Source of the DNA: Desulfovermiculus sp041686195
GTDB taxonomy: Bacteria; Desulfobacterota; Desulfovibrionia; Desulfovibrionales; Desulfothermaceae
Length of the DNA: 57,032 bases
Direction of reading: 5' to 3'
Assembly (NCBI GenBank): GCA_041686195.1
Contig: JAWLEI010000011.1
Location: 1-57,032, forward strand
Positions 8,897-17,195 of the stretch are shown piece after piece. Made by a program: the position numbers and the translations under genes. Numbering within the stretch: position 1 is the first letter of the stretch; every line of letters begins with the position of its first letter. A model generated the notes under the pieces. It saw nothing but the letters and a program-made list of their open reading frames with translations, made no database searches and was not told the DNA's origin.

Positions 8897-10377
8897 AAGC
8901 GGTCAATACTGGACAAGAAGGTTGAAAACCCGGCCATTGGCACCTCTTGGGGCTGGCTGTCAAAGGCCGCCTGTAAAAAAGAATCCAGCCAGAAATGAAT
9001 ATCATATGTCTGAATGGTCTCCCGCAAACGCCGCATCCGAGACTGGCGCTCTGATGGGTGTATGTAATAGGCCCGCCTGATGGCCTCAGCCACTGCATTG
9101 ACGTCGTATGGATTGACCAGGATGGCATCTGAATAGAGTTGTGAGGCTGCTCCGGCAAACTCACTGAGAATGAGCACTCCGTTTTCACGGTAATTACATA
9201 CACAGTATTCTTTGGCTACCAGGTTCATGCCATCCCATAAGGGAGTGATCAAGGCCATCTCTGCGGCTAAATAGAATGAAACCAGATCCGCACGGGGCAG
9301 GCTGCGGTATAAGTAGTGTACAGGAATCCATCCGGGCTCAGTAAACTGTCCGTTGATTTCTCCCACCAATCGTTCGATATGTTCTTTCAGGGCTTGGTAC
9401 TCCGGCACCTCTTCCCGACTGGGGACCAAGACCTGGAGCAAGGCGATTTTCCCTTTCAGATCCGGAAACCGGATCAGGGCTTGGCGGATAGCCTCCAGGC
9501 GCTGGGGAATGCCTTTGGTGTAATCCAGTCGGTCCACCCCCAAAATGACCTGTTGATCCGGGTGCATCATGTGCAGCTTATCCGTTCGTTTGGAAACCTC
9601 TTTGGATTCCGCCAGGTCTGCAAACTCGTTGAAATCAATACTGATGGGAAAAGTTCCGGCCTTGACCTCCTTGTCTCCGCAGGCAATCCAGGCCAGGTTC
9701 TGTTCTGTCTGCACCTGGGTATTTGAGCACAAGCACTCCAGACAGCGGACAAAATTCCGCATATCCTGGGAGGTCTGAAAACCCACCAGATCGTATTCAA
9801 GCAGGGATCCCAGAATTGCCCTGCGCCAGGGAAGCTTGAGGAAAATTTCCGGCCCCGGGAAGGGGATATGGAGGAAATAGCCGCACTTGCGACGAGCCAA
9901 TCCTCTGTTGATCTCCCGGGCTACGCACATCAAATGATAATCATGGACCCAAATATAATCATCTTCAGTGGTTACAGACAGGATCTCCTGTGCAAAACGA
10001 TTATTGACTTTTTGATACTTCTCCCAGTATTCCAGCTTGAAGTTACAGTGGGTATGAAAGCCGTGCAGCAAGGGCCAGAGGACCTCGTTGGAAAATCCAT
10101 AATAATAGCCTCGGACATCCTCGGTATTGAGCATAACAGGATGCAGTAAGTACCCCTGAACCTCGGAGAATTCTTGCAACGGCTGCCACACATCGGCCTG
10201 CTCAGACGTTCCGGGCCAGCCCATCCATACCCCGCCGTTTCGACTGAGCACCGGGGCCAGGGCAGTAACCAGTCCTCCTGCACCTGCCTGAACATTCCAC
10301 CTTTCGTGCTCCCATTTCAGGGCCACAGGCAGACGATTGGAAACAACGACCAGCCGATCAAATAGCTGATGGATCAT
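8893..10377 (-). CDS. otsA: alpha,alpha-trehalose-phosphate synthase (GT20)
   Basis: Retaining glycosyltransferase joining UDP-glucose and glucose 6-phosphate to trehalose 6-phosphate, a precursor of a compatible solute. The 494 residues carry the GT20 signatures: VVVSNRLPVAL, the GG/W segment GGVWMGWPG, the WVHDYHLM catalytic region, the nucleotide-sugar site GVDRLDYTKGIPQRL, and DGMNLVAKEYC with LSEFAGAA. The ATG is taken rather than a TTG 6 nt earlier. It follows fusA by 63 bp and overlaps rsmA by 4 bp. No OtsB phosphatase domain is fused and no otsB lies in the window. Related glucosylglycerol-phosphate synthases share the fold, so the acceptor is inferred. Confidence 0.88.
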   Translation of the reverse strand: MIHQLFDRLVVVSNRLPVALKWEHERWNVQAGAGGLVTALAPVLSRNGGVWMGWPGTSEQADVWQPLQEFSEVQGYLLHPVMLNTEDVRGYYYGFSNEVLWPLLHGFHTHCNFKLEYWEKYQKVNNRFAQEILSVTTEDDYIWVHDYHLMCVAREINRGLARRKCGYFLHIPFPGPEIFLKLPWRRAILGSLLEYDLVGFQTSQDMRNFVRCLECLCSNTQVQTEQNLAWIACGDKEVKAGTFPISIDFNEFADLAESKEVSKRTDKLHMMHPDQQVILGVDRLDYTKGIPQRLEAIRQALIRFPDLKGKIALLQVLVPSREEVPEYQALKEHIERLVGEINGQFTEPGWIPVHYLYRSLPRADLVSFYLAAEMALITPLWDGMNLVAKEYCVCNYRENGVLILSEFAGAASQLYSDAILVNPYDVNAVAEAIRRAYYIHPSERQSRMRRLRETIQTYDIHFWLDSFLQAAFDSQPQEVPMAGFSTFLSSIDRL

Positions 10378-10440
10378 AGCCAAAACCTGTTCTTTGGACT
10401 GCAGCTTTATTGTCTCGTTTCCCCAGCCTGGGGCAGAAGT

Positions 10441-12492
10441 TTACTCCAAAACATCGAATCGATCAAACTTCATCATAAAATTGCCCCGCCCTTGGGTAGC
10501 AGAACGCAAATCAGTCGCAAATCCAAAGAGCTGACGTAAAGGAGTCAAGGCCTGGACCACCTTGCCTCCGCCCCGGTCGTACATGTTTTCAATCTTGGCC
10601 CCCTTGCTCCCCAGCAGCGAGACCACATCACCGACAAAATCCTCAGGGACAAAGACCTCAACCAGCATTATGGGCTCCATGAGCTGGGGATTCGCGGCCT
10701 GCAGGGCCTTTTTCAGCGCACCTCCGGCTGCCATGTGAAAACCCACCTGGCTGGAAACGTCCGGCAGTCGCTGCATCCCGGTTACGGCCACGCTGACGCC
10801 CTGCACTGGATATCCCCTGATGACCCCGCTTTGCAGACCATCTTCCACAGCCTGGGAAACTGCCTGGACCCAGGACTGCGGCCAGCCCTGGGTATCCATT
10901 TCCCAGTACAGCCTGTTTTCCTTTTGCCGCTGTCTGGGCTCCACCCGCAATCGCACCTGGCCATGATGCATGGCCTCCCCCAGCTCCCGATGAAACTCAT
11001 CCTCTGCTTCCGCTGTCTGGGCTATAGTCTCCCGGTACACCACTTGGGGCTTCCCGGAGCGCAGATCAACCTTGTGTTCTCTTTTTAACCTCTCCAGCAG
11101 GACTTCCAGGTGCAGCTCGCCCATCCCGGACAAAATGATCTGTTCAGTATCTTCATCTCTGGTCAGACTTAAGGTTGGATCTTCCAGAAGCATTTTGTCC
11201 AGGGCCTGTAAAAGCTTCTCTTCTTCTGTTGCATTCCGCGGCTCGATGGCCAGGGACATAACCGGCTTGTACTGGGAGATCTGTTCCAGGACCACTTGAT
11301 TGTCCTTGCGGCACAGCGTATCCCCGGTCCTGGCTCCCTTCATGCCCGCTGCAGCCACGATTTCCCCAGCTCTGACTTCATCCAGGCGGAGCTTGTGACT
11401 GGCATGCAGGGCAAAAAACCTGGCCGCTCGCTGCTCCATTTTTTGGGTGGAGTTGTACACACTCTCTCCGGCTTTCATCCATCCAGAGTATACGCGCATC
11501 AAAGTCAGAGGGCGCCCTCCGTCCAGGACAATCTTGAACACCAATGCGGACAGGGGAGAAGACGTGGATACCGGAAAGGACCTGGTCGTATGCGTGGCCG
11601 GATCAATGCCTTGGGCTGGTCTGACCTGGGTTGGGGCAGGAAGATAATCAATGACCGCATCCATAACCGGCTGTACGCCTATGTTCTTTAAAGCCGACCC
11701 GACCAGGACTGGAACCAGACTCAAATCCAGGGTCGCCTGACGAATGGATGATGTAAGTTCCTGTACCTCAGGGATATTACCAGCTAAATAGGCCTCCAGG
11801 ATGGATTCATCAGTGTCGGCCAGGATTTCCACCACCCTCTCCCGCCATGCAAGCGCTTTTTCCTCCAATTCCTCTGGCACTTCTTCCTGGACTACTGTGG
11901 CCCCTTTGCTCTGGGGGTCAAAGCGCAAGAACTTCTGGCTCAAAAGATCGACCAGGCCCTCAAAGGCCGAGCCCTGACCCACGGGGAATTGCAAAGGCAG
12001 AGGTGTGACCTGGAGCTTGTCCCGCAGGTCCTGAAGAACAGCATCAAAGTCTGCACCCACCCGGTCCATTTTATTCACAAAGGCAATCTTGGGAACCTTG
12101 TAGTGCTCTGATTGCCTCCATACTGTTTCACTCTGGGGTTCTACCCCGCCCACTGCACAGAAAACACCGACTGCTCCATCCAGAACCCGCAAGGAACGTT
12201 CCACTTCAATAGTAAAATCCACATGGCCCGGGGTATCAATAATATTTACCTGATGTTTCCTCCATTGGCAGGAGGTACAGGCCGAGGCAATGGTAATTCC
12301 CCGTTCCTGTTCCTCGGGCATATAGTCCATTGTCGCCGTGCCTTCATGGACTTCTCCCAGACGATGGATCTTTTTGGTGTAATACAGGATCCGTTCGGTT
12401 AAGGTCGTCTTCCCTGCATCTATGTGGGCTATAATCCCAATATTGCGAATAAAGTTCAGATATTGGTCCTTGGCGCTCACAGTACCCCTCAT
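10441..12492 (-). CDS. fusA: elongation factor G, probable second paralogue
   Basis: Ribosomal translocation GTPase or a specialised relative. About 683 residues with G1 AHIDAGKTTLTER, switch I ERGITIASA, G3 DTPGHVDFT, G4 NKMDR, then domains II-V ending in a family-typical MYDRGGG and RGNFMMKFDRFD. The N-terminal wording (HRLGEVHEGTATMDYMPEEQ) and the isolated position, away from rpsL, rpsG and tuf, suggest an EF-G2-type copy rather than the str-operon EF-G. The ATG reading MRGTVSAKDQYLN is chosen; an upstream TTG adds an unlikely 16-residue leader. otsA follows in the same direction. Whether it performs translocation, recycling or a stress role cannot be told. Confidence 0.88.
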   Translation of the reverse strand: MRGTVSAKDQYLNFIRNIGIIAHIDAGKTTLTERILYYTKKIHRLGEVHEGTATMDYMPEEQERGITIASACTSCQWRKHQVNIIDTPGHVDFTIEVERSLRVLDGAVGVFCAVGGVEPQSETVWRQSEHYKVPKIAFVNKMDRVGADFDAVLQDLRDKLQVTPLPLQFPVGQGSAFEGLVDLLSQKFLRFDPQSKGATVVQEEVPEELEEKALAWRERVVEILADTDESILEAYLAGNIPEVQELTSSIRQATLDLSLVPVLVGSALKNIGVQPVMDAVIDYLPAPTQVRPAQGIDPATHTTRSFPVSTSSPLSALVFKIVLDGGRPLTLMRVYSGWMKAGESVYNSTQKMEQRAARFFALHASHKLRLDEVRAGEIVAAAGMKGARTGDTLCRKDNQVVLEQISQYKPVMSLAIEPRNATEEEKLLQALDKMLLEDPTLSLTRDEDTEQIILSGMGELHLEVLLERLKREHKVDLRSGKPQVVYRETIAQTAEAEDEFHRELGEAMHHGQVRLRVEPRQRQKENRLYWEMDTQGWPQSWVQAVSQAVEDGLQSGVIRGYPVQGVSVAVTGMQRLPDVSSQVGFHMAAGGALKKALQAANPQLMEPIMLVEVFVPEDFVGDVVSLLGSKGAKIENMYDRGGGKVVQALTPLRQLFGFATDLRSATQGRGNFMMKFDRFDVLE

Positions 12493-12593
12493 TCTCTTAT
12501 CTTCTGGAGCCAAAAATTTGTACGAAAGGCAACCAAGCAACCGAGATCAGGCCTTCAGCGCCTCGCTGGGAAAGGCCCCCCGGAACGGATACA

Positions 12594-13475
12594 TTATGTA
12601 TTCCAGACCAGACCCAGTCTGGTGTACTCGAAAAGATTTGGGGTATACCAGGGCCAGATCCACAGTGGTTCCTGTCCCGGTCCCAATACCAGTGAATAGA
12701 CCTCCAGGGCCTGATGCAGGCGTGAATTCGGAACCCAGACCACGTCGGCCTCTTGGTCCAAAAACTGGGACCATTTCCCCCGATCTTGGCTCCAGTCCGG
12801 CGGAAGATCCATTTTGTGCTCAGACCAGACAACAAATTCCATTCCCGGATGAGCAAAGGATAAGGCCTGAACATCAAAATCCTCATCTCCCATCCAGACC
12901 GCAGCCTTTTGGGGCTGGGGCAGGGAGATGAAAAGAGGCCCGCCTGAAGTGCAGCTCAACGCAGGCTCCTGTCCAACATGTGCGAGCAGCCCCGGACCTC
13001 TGCCCCGCATATTCTGCCAATATCTCAAGGCCGAAGCCATCATTTCCTCGGGCAGAATAAATGCCGTATCTATCCCGGCCAGCTCCAATGTCAAAAGGGC
13101 CGCCTGCCGGCCCGGGCTTTTCTCTCCCAGGACCGCAATAACAGGCCACACTCCGGCTGCAAGCAGGGGCAAGAAAGCGGCTAAAATCAATCCCGGGCCG
13201 GCACACGAGGAAGGCATATGGACAACAGCCCACTTCCTGGGGCTTTTGACTTCACATATGGTCAGCCCCTGAGCCAACTCCGTTTCTGTCTTTCGCCCTG
13301 TGACCTGGCTCGGTCTCAACCAGGCATACAGTCCGGCCATTGCAGTCTTTACAAATGCCCGTTCCCTGGCTTGGGCGAAGGCATAAGCGGCAGCAAAATC
13401 CTCTTCGCTTTGTTGATAGACCTGCATCCACTCTGGAACAATTTCCGGTCCAGTATATACATCCTCACCAGCCAT
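12594..13475 (-). CDS. protein of unknown function, 293 residues
   Basis: Not recognised with confidence. The ATG reading MAGEDVYTGPEIVPEW has AGAGGG 9 nt upstream; an in-frame TTG 42 nt earlier has no support. The sequence is soluble-looking, with a central alpha/beta segment (MPSSCAGPGLILAAFLPLLA then PVIAVLGE) and a second half with repeated strand-turn patterns (VVWMG-like, AVWMGDEDFD, VVWVPNSR) and many Trp residues. The central part faintly recalls the nucleotide-binding region of histidinol dehydrogenase or aldehyde dehydrogenase proteins, but no catalytic signature can be matched. It lies 101 bp before fusA on the same strand. Confidence 0.7.
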   Translation of the reverse strand: MAGEDVYTGPEIVPEWMQVYQQSEEDFAAAYAFAQARERAFVKTAMAGLYAWLRPSQVTGRKTETELAQGLTICEVKSPRKWAVVHMPSSCAGPGLILAAFLPLLAAGVWPVIAVLGEKSPGRQAALLTLELAGIDTAFILPEEMMASALRYWQNMRGRGPGLLAHVGQEPALSCTSGGPLFISLPQPQKAAVWMGDEDFDVQALSFAHPGMEFVVWSEHKMDLPPDWSQDRGKWSQFLDQEADVVWVPNSRLHQALEVYSLVLGPGQEPLWIWPWYTPNLFEYTRLGLVWNT

Positions 13476-13959
13476 ACAGTCCGGCCCTCTTCCTGGGGAC
13501 CCTGAATAAAGGGGCAACGTTCTTTTATATTATGGATCGGGAAGTAAACCGCATCCATCATGTTCCTGGTCTGAACACAAAGGAGAACACACCAGGATCA
13601 TCGTCCAGCCTGGGAAAAACCTACCGGCCGGTCTGGTCGTCATCCGGGAGGGAAAATTCAGCAGGACACTTCTGCTGGAAGGCATCTAGTGCAGGGTCAC
13701 ATATACATCTTCGCATATGACGAAAGAACTCTCTTTTCTGGTTCCTCTCCCTGCTGCCGCTTTGGGCAGGAGGGAGGGGTCAGGGGAGGGTATCTTCATT
13801 CCGAAATTTATGACCTTACAGTGCACGAGTGCCTCGTTGATCACAAATCTTTTGCTTCTCGCAGCCGCTAGGCAAATGCTTAGCACCAAAAACCTTGTCT
13901 CAAATACGTCACCTGCAGCCTTAAGTCAATGGGATCGCTCCAGCTGCTCCCAGCATGGT
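13476..13959. other. intergenic stretch with no recognised gene
   Basis: About 480 bp between bamD and the unknown gene. Short open frames exist on both strands but none has a ribosome-binding site with a protein-like composition. A TATAAA-like hexamer sits about 55 bp before the unknown gene without a good -35 partner. No tRNA, terminator with T tract or clear repeat was found. Confidence 0.6.
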
Positions 13960-14694
13960 TTATAGCCAGTCAAAAAGCTGTTTCCAACTTCCCTGCTGGG
14001 CTACTCGCTCTTCTTCCGCTGCTTTTCGCTGATACAAAAGATAGGCCAATCGGGTTCTGGTCTTCGCATATTTCTGGATATCATCGAACATGGGGAAATT
14101 ATCGACCACATAGGAGTATCGCTTCCAGGCCGAGAGATAACGCTTAGTCCGCCAGTAGAAGTCAGCCACAAAGAGCTCATGCTCTGCCCTGAATCGGTGA
14201 CACTTTCTGGCATATTCCTTGGCTTCCTCTGCGATGGCCTCTTGGGGATAAGCCTCAGCCACTCGGTTGAAATACTGCAAGGCCTCGGTTACGTTGTCTT
14301 GGGGCAGGTCAATGGATTTGAATTGCTTATAATTACTGAGCCCAATGCGAAACAGGACATAAGCAATATCCTCATGTCCGGGATGAAGGGATTCGAACTC
14401 CTTATATGCATTTTCCGCCGCTGCATAGCGCTTATCCAGAAAATAGGCATCAGCCAGTCGAAGTTCCGCTTGGGCTGTGTAGGGGCTAAATGGATAGCGG
14501 TCCTTGAGCTTGGTATAATAGGATATTGCCTGTTTATAGTCTTCTTGTTCCATGGCGCTGTTTCCAGCCTGCAAAAGCTCCAGGGCCGTGTCCTGGGGGG
14601 GCTTTAAGAAGACTGCATCAATCACCCCGCATCCGGACAAGGCACCAATGCCCAAGAACAGAGCCAGGAACAAGGACCAAATACGCTTACCCAT
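13960..14694 (-). CDS. bamD: outer membrane protein assembly lipoprotein BamD
   Basis: Periplasmic TPR lipoprotein of the BAM complex, which inserts beta-barrel proteins into the outer membrane. From the ATG MGKRIWSLF it has 244 residues: a lipoprotein signal with lipobox LSGC (Cys about residue 22), then five TPR-like helix pairs, including ALELLQAGNSAMEQEDYKQA and RYPFSPYTAQAELRLADAYF, characteristic of BamD/YfiO. The start overlaps the end of trxB by 8 bp and is preceded by AAGAG. The pairing with thioredoxin genes is probably operon convenience. The gene also confirms a Gram-negative envelope. Confidence 0.92.
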   Translation of the reverse strand: MGKRIWSLFLALFLGIGALSGCGVIDAVFLKPPQDTALELLQAGNSAMEQEDYKQAISYYTKLKDRYPFSPYTAQAELRLADAYFLDKRYAAAENAYKEFESLHPGHEDIAYVLFRIGLSNYKQFKSIDLPQDNVTEALQYFNRVAEAYPQEAIAEEAKEYARKCHRFRAEHELFVADFYWRTKRYLSAWKRYSYVVDNFPMFDDIQKYAKTRTRLAYLLYQRKAAEEERVAQQGSWKQLFDWL

Positions 14695-15610
14695 TGGATA
14701 TCTCTTGCAGATGCAGTTGAGCGGAATGTCCGGCTGCAGCACCGTCCCCCACGGCTGTAGAGATCTGCCAGCAGCGTTTGGAGCGGATATCTCCTGCAGC
14801 GAAAATGCCGGGAATATTTGTCCGCATTTCTGTATCCGTCATCACAAAGTCATTCGCATCCCGCTCCACTTGATCCGGGATGAATGCTGACTGGGGGGTT
14901 ATCCCTACAAAGACAAACACTCCGTTCACATCCAGCACAGAACTCTCCTGGCTCTTGACGTTTTGGACCTTGAGGCCCTCAACCTGCTCCTGACCCAGAA
15001 TCTCCTGGGGTACAGTGTCCAGCAGGACCTCTATGTTTTTCTGGGCCAGAACCTTGTCCTGATAGACCTTGTCGCCCCGAAAGGCATCCCGGCGATGGAT
15101 GAGGTAGACTTTGTCCGCAATCCCGGACAAATAAATGGAATCTTCCAGTGCGGTGTTTCCCCCTCCAATGCAGGCTATGGCCTGATTCCGAAAAAACTGG
15201 CCATCACACAGACCGCAATAGGAAACACCCCGCCCGGCCAGACGATCCTCGCCGGGCAGCCCCAGCTTTTTATGTTCCGCCCCGGGACAGAGGACAACTG
15301 TTTTGGCCTCAATCCATTCCTCGCCAACCAGAAGCTGGTGTCTTTCCCCGATCTTTATGCTCTGCACTTCTTCCGTGAACTTGTGAAAGGAAAATCCCTC
15401 CAAATGCTTGGCCATGCGGTCCACAAGCTCGTACCCCCTGATTCCGTCTGGAAATCCGGGGTAGTTATCGATCCAGTCGGTCATCAAGACTTGTCCACCA
15501 GGGGCCATCTTTTCCACCCAGGCCAGGTTGGCTCCGGCTCTGAGGATATACAGGCTGGCAGTCATCCCAGCCGGTCCGCCCCCAATTACCACACTGTCAA
15601 AAGACTTCAT
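14687..15610 (-). CDS. trxB: thioredoxin reductase
   Basis: FAD enzyme that passes electrons from NADPH to thioredoxin. The 307 residues show the FAD-binding GGGPAGMTASLYILRAG, the redox-active CGLC pair in YCGLCDG (family CxxC, here with Gly-Leu between), the NAD(P)-binding GGGNTALEDSIYLSG, and the C-terminal FAD motif GIFAAGDIR. It overlaps trxA by 4 bp and bamD by 8 bp, so the three genes are one operon. Some sulfate reducers use NADH or ferredoxin-linked variants; the cofactor cannot be fixed by eye. Confidence 0.96.
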   Translation of the reverse strand: MKSFDSVVIGGGPAGMTASLYILRAGANLAWVEKMAPGGQVLMTDWIDNYPGFPDGIRGYELVDRMAKHLEGFSFHKFTEEVQSIKIGERHQLLVGEEWIEAKTVVLCPGAEHKKLGLPGEDRLAGRGVSYCGLCDGQFFRNQAIACIGGGNTALEDSIYLSGIADKVYLIHRRDAFRGDKVYQDKVLAQKNIEVLLDTVPQEILGQEQVEGLKVQNVKSQESSVLDVNGVFVFVGITPQSAFIPDQVERDANDFVMTDTEMRTNIPGIFAAGDIRSKRCWQISTAVGDGAAAGHSAQLHLQEISNG

Positions 15611-15930
15611 GACAAACCCTTTTGATTGATCATATCCTTGAGGTTGCTTTTGGACACAGCTCCGGTGACCTGTCCAACCACGTCTCCATTCTTAAACAGT
15701 ATGAGAGTCGGTATGGCCCGAATGCCGTATTTGCTGGGCGTACTCGGATTTTCATCCACATTCATCTTCAGGATTTTGATCTTTCCTTCATATTCTTTGG
15801 CCAACTCCTCCAGTACCGGCGCAATAGCTCTGCACGGGCCGCACCACGGAGCCCAGAAATCAACCAGTACCGGTTGATTGTCCTTGATCACCTCAGGTTC
15901 AAACGTGCTGTCTGTAACTGCATTTGGCAT
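15607..15930 (-). CDS. trxA: thioredoxin
   Basis: Small cytoplasmic dithiol protein. The 107 residues contain the canonical active site WAPWCGPCRAIAPVLEEL and the later cis-Pro loop IPTLILFKNG. AAGGAG lies 8 nt before the ATG. It is the first gene of trxA-trxB-bamD, with a near-consensus promoter about 150 bp upstream inside the end of tsaD. Confidence 0.97.
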   Translation of the reverse strand: MPNAVTDSTFEPEVIKDNQPVLVDFWAPWCGPCRAIAPVLEELAKEYEGKIKILKMNVDENPSTPSKYGIRAIPTLILFKNGDVVGQVTGAVSKSNLKDMINQKGLS

Positions 15931-16084
15931 ATTTGCTCTCCTTCCATCTTATCAAGTTATGTTTCACCTCGTGTAACCGTCCACTGCCAATCTTGAAAAC
16001 AATGTCCTTCTTATCTGCCAAAATATCTCATGCTCATCCACTGGGCAACCAGGCCTCAGCACCTTAAATGAACACTTGTCAGGA

Positions 16085-16113
16085 ATAATACGAACCAAGG
16101 TATGGGCTGTCAA
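16085..16113 (-). promoter_or_regulatory. sigma-70 promoter of trxA-trxB-bamD
   Basis: TTGACA (perfect), 17-bp spacer, TATTAT (5 of 6). The -35 hexamer overlaps the tsaD stop codon. The predicted start is near 16078, leaving a leader of roughly 150 nt before trxA. Strength by consensus is high, so thioredoxin genes can be expressed apart from fbp-tsaD. Confidence 0.8.
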
Positions 16114-17186
16114 GGAATCCGGCTCCAATCATCCGGTATCGGGCGCCCGCGGGGGACAGCGTCCAGGTCCATGCCATGGGCGTAGCCTGCTTCCAGGTAC
16201 AGGCTCCCGGCAAATGCAATCATAGAGGCATTATCAGTACACAGGCCCAGGCCGGGTATGATCAGCTCCAGACCACATTCTTCAGCCGTGGCTGCCAGCT
16301 CCTGACGCAGCCAGGAGTTGGCGGCCACCCCGCCAGCCACGATAAGGGACCGGGCCTGGGGATGATATCCGGCAGCTCTTTTGACCTTGATGGCGAGTGT
16401 CGAGGCAATGCTCCAGTTCAAGGAGGCGCAAAGAGTTGCCAATCCCGGCTTGGCAGCAGCCAATGCCGGCACATCCGGCTTTGCCTGCATGGCGGAAAGA
16501 ACAAGGTGGGGCTTGGCCCTGACAACCTTGGCCAAGGCTGTTTTCAGTCCGCTGAAGCTGAAATCCAGATTCTGATTGTCCAAATACGGCCTGGGCAAAA
16601 GGTCCGGATCCGGGCGGGCAAACCGGGACAAGGCATCGATAATCCGTCCCCCGGGATACGGGAGATTGAGCATCCTGGCTGTCTTGTCGTAGGCCTCTCC
16701 GGCCGCATCATCCAGGGTCCGTCCCAGCCAGGAGATCTCAAACTCAGATTGAAGCAGACCTATTTGGGTATGCCCGCCGGATACAACCAGTCCCAGGGCC
16801 GGGAAAGTCAGGCAGCGTTCCAGGCCCGGGGCCAAGAGATGGGCCAGCAGGTGGTTCACCCCAATCAAGGGACGATCCAGGCTGAAGGCCAATCCCTTGG
16901 CCAAGCCCAATCCAACCAAAAGGCTGCCCAGCAGTCCGGGCCCGCGGGCTACGGCTATCCCCTCAATTTCTTCGGTCTTGACTCCTGCTTCGGAAAGCAA
17001 GGCATCGTGCAGGGGACCAATGACCCGCATATGCTCCCTGGAGGCCAACTCAGGGACCACGCCGCCGAAAAAAGCATGCAGGCCTTCCTGGGATGCAATT
17101 TTTTCATGCACCACACCAGTGTCCCGGACCAAGGCCAACGCGGTCTCATCACAGGACGTCTCTATGCCCAGACAGAGTATGCCCAT
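16110..17186 (-). CDS. tsaD: tRNA threonylcarbamoyl transferase subunit TsaD
   Basis: Transfers threonylcarbamoyl from TC-AMP to A37 of ANN-decoding tRNAs, working with TsaB and TsaE (not in the window). The 358 residues have the ASKHA-fold start LGIETSCDETALAL, the metal-binding NHLLAHLLAPG (HxxxH), VSGGHTQ, and the C-terminal DNASMIAFAG. It starts 9 bp after fbp on the same strand and is probably cotranscribed with it. Confidence 0.96.
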   Translation of the reverse strand: MGILCLGIETSCDETALALVRDTGVVHEKIASQEGLHAFFGGVVPELASREHMRVIGPLHDALLSEAGVKTEEIEGIAVARGPGLLGSLLVGLGLAKGLAFSLDRPLIGVNHLLAHLLAPGLERCLTFPALGLVVSGGHTQIGLLQSEFEISWLGRTLDDAAGEAYDKTARMLNLPYPGGRIIDALSRFARPDPDLLPRPYLDNQNLDFSFSGLKTALAKVVRAKPHLVLSAMQAKPDVPALAAAKPGLATLCASLNWSIASTLAIKVKRAAGYHPQARSLIVAGGVAANSWLRQELAATAEECGLELIIPGLGLCTDNASMIAFAGSLYLEAGYAHGMDLDAVPRGRPIPDDWSRIP

Positions 17187-17195
17187 TTTCAGGTT

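Noticed and set aside
10421..10433. Palindrome CCCCAG-C-CTGGGG between fusA and otsA
   Set aside because: A one-base centre cannot form that hairpin loop, the shorter stem is weak, and no T tract follows; not called as a terminator.
13686..13889. Minus-strand frame of 67 codons in the bamD downstream gap
   Set aside because: No ribosome-binding site, composition not protein-like.
14389..14403. tRNA-like T-loop sequence (GGATTCGAACTCC)
   Set aside because: It falls inside bamD, coding for conserved TPR residues, and no acceptor or anticodon stem can be drawn around it.
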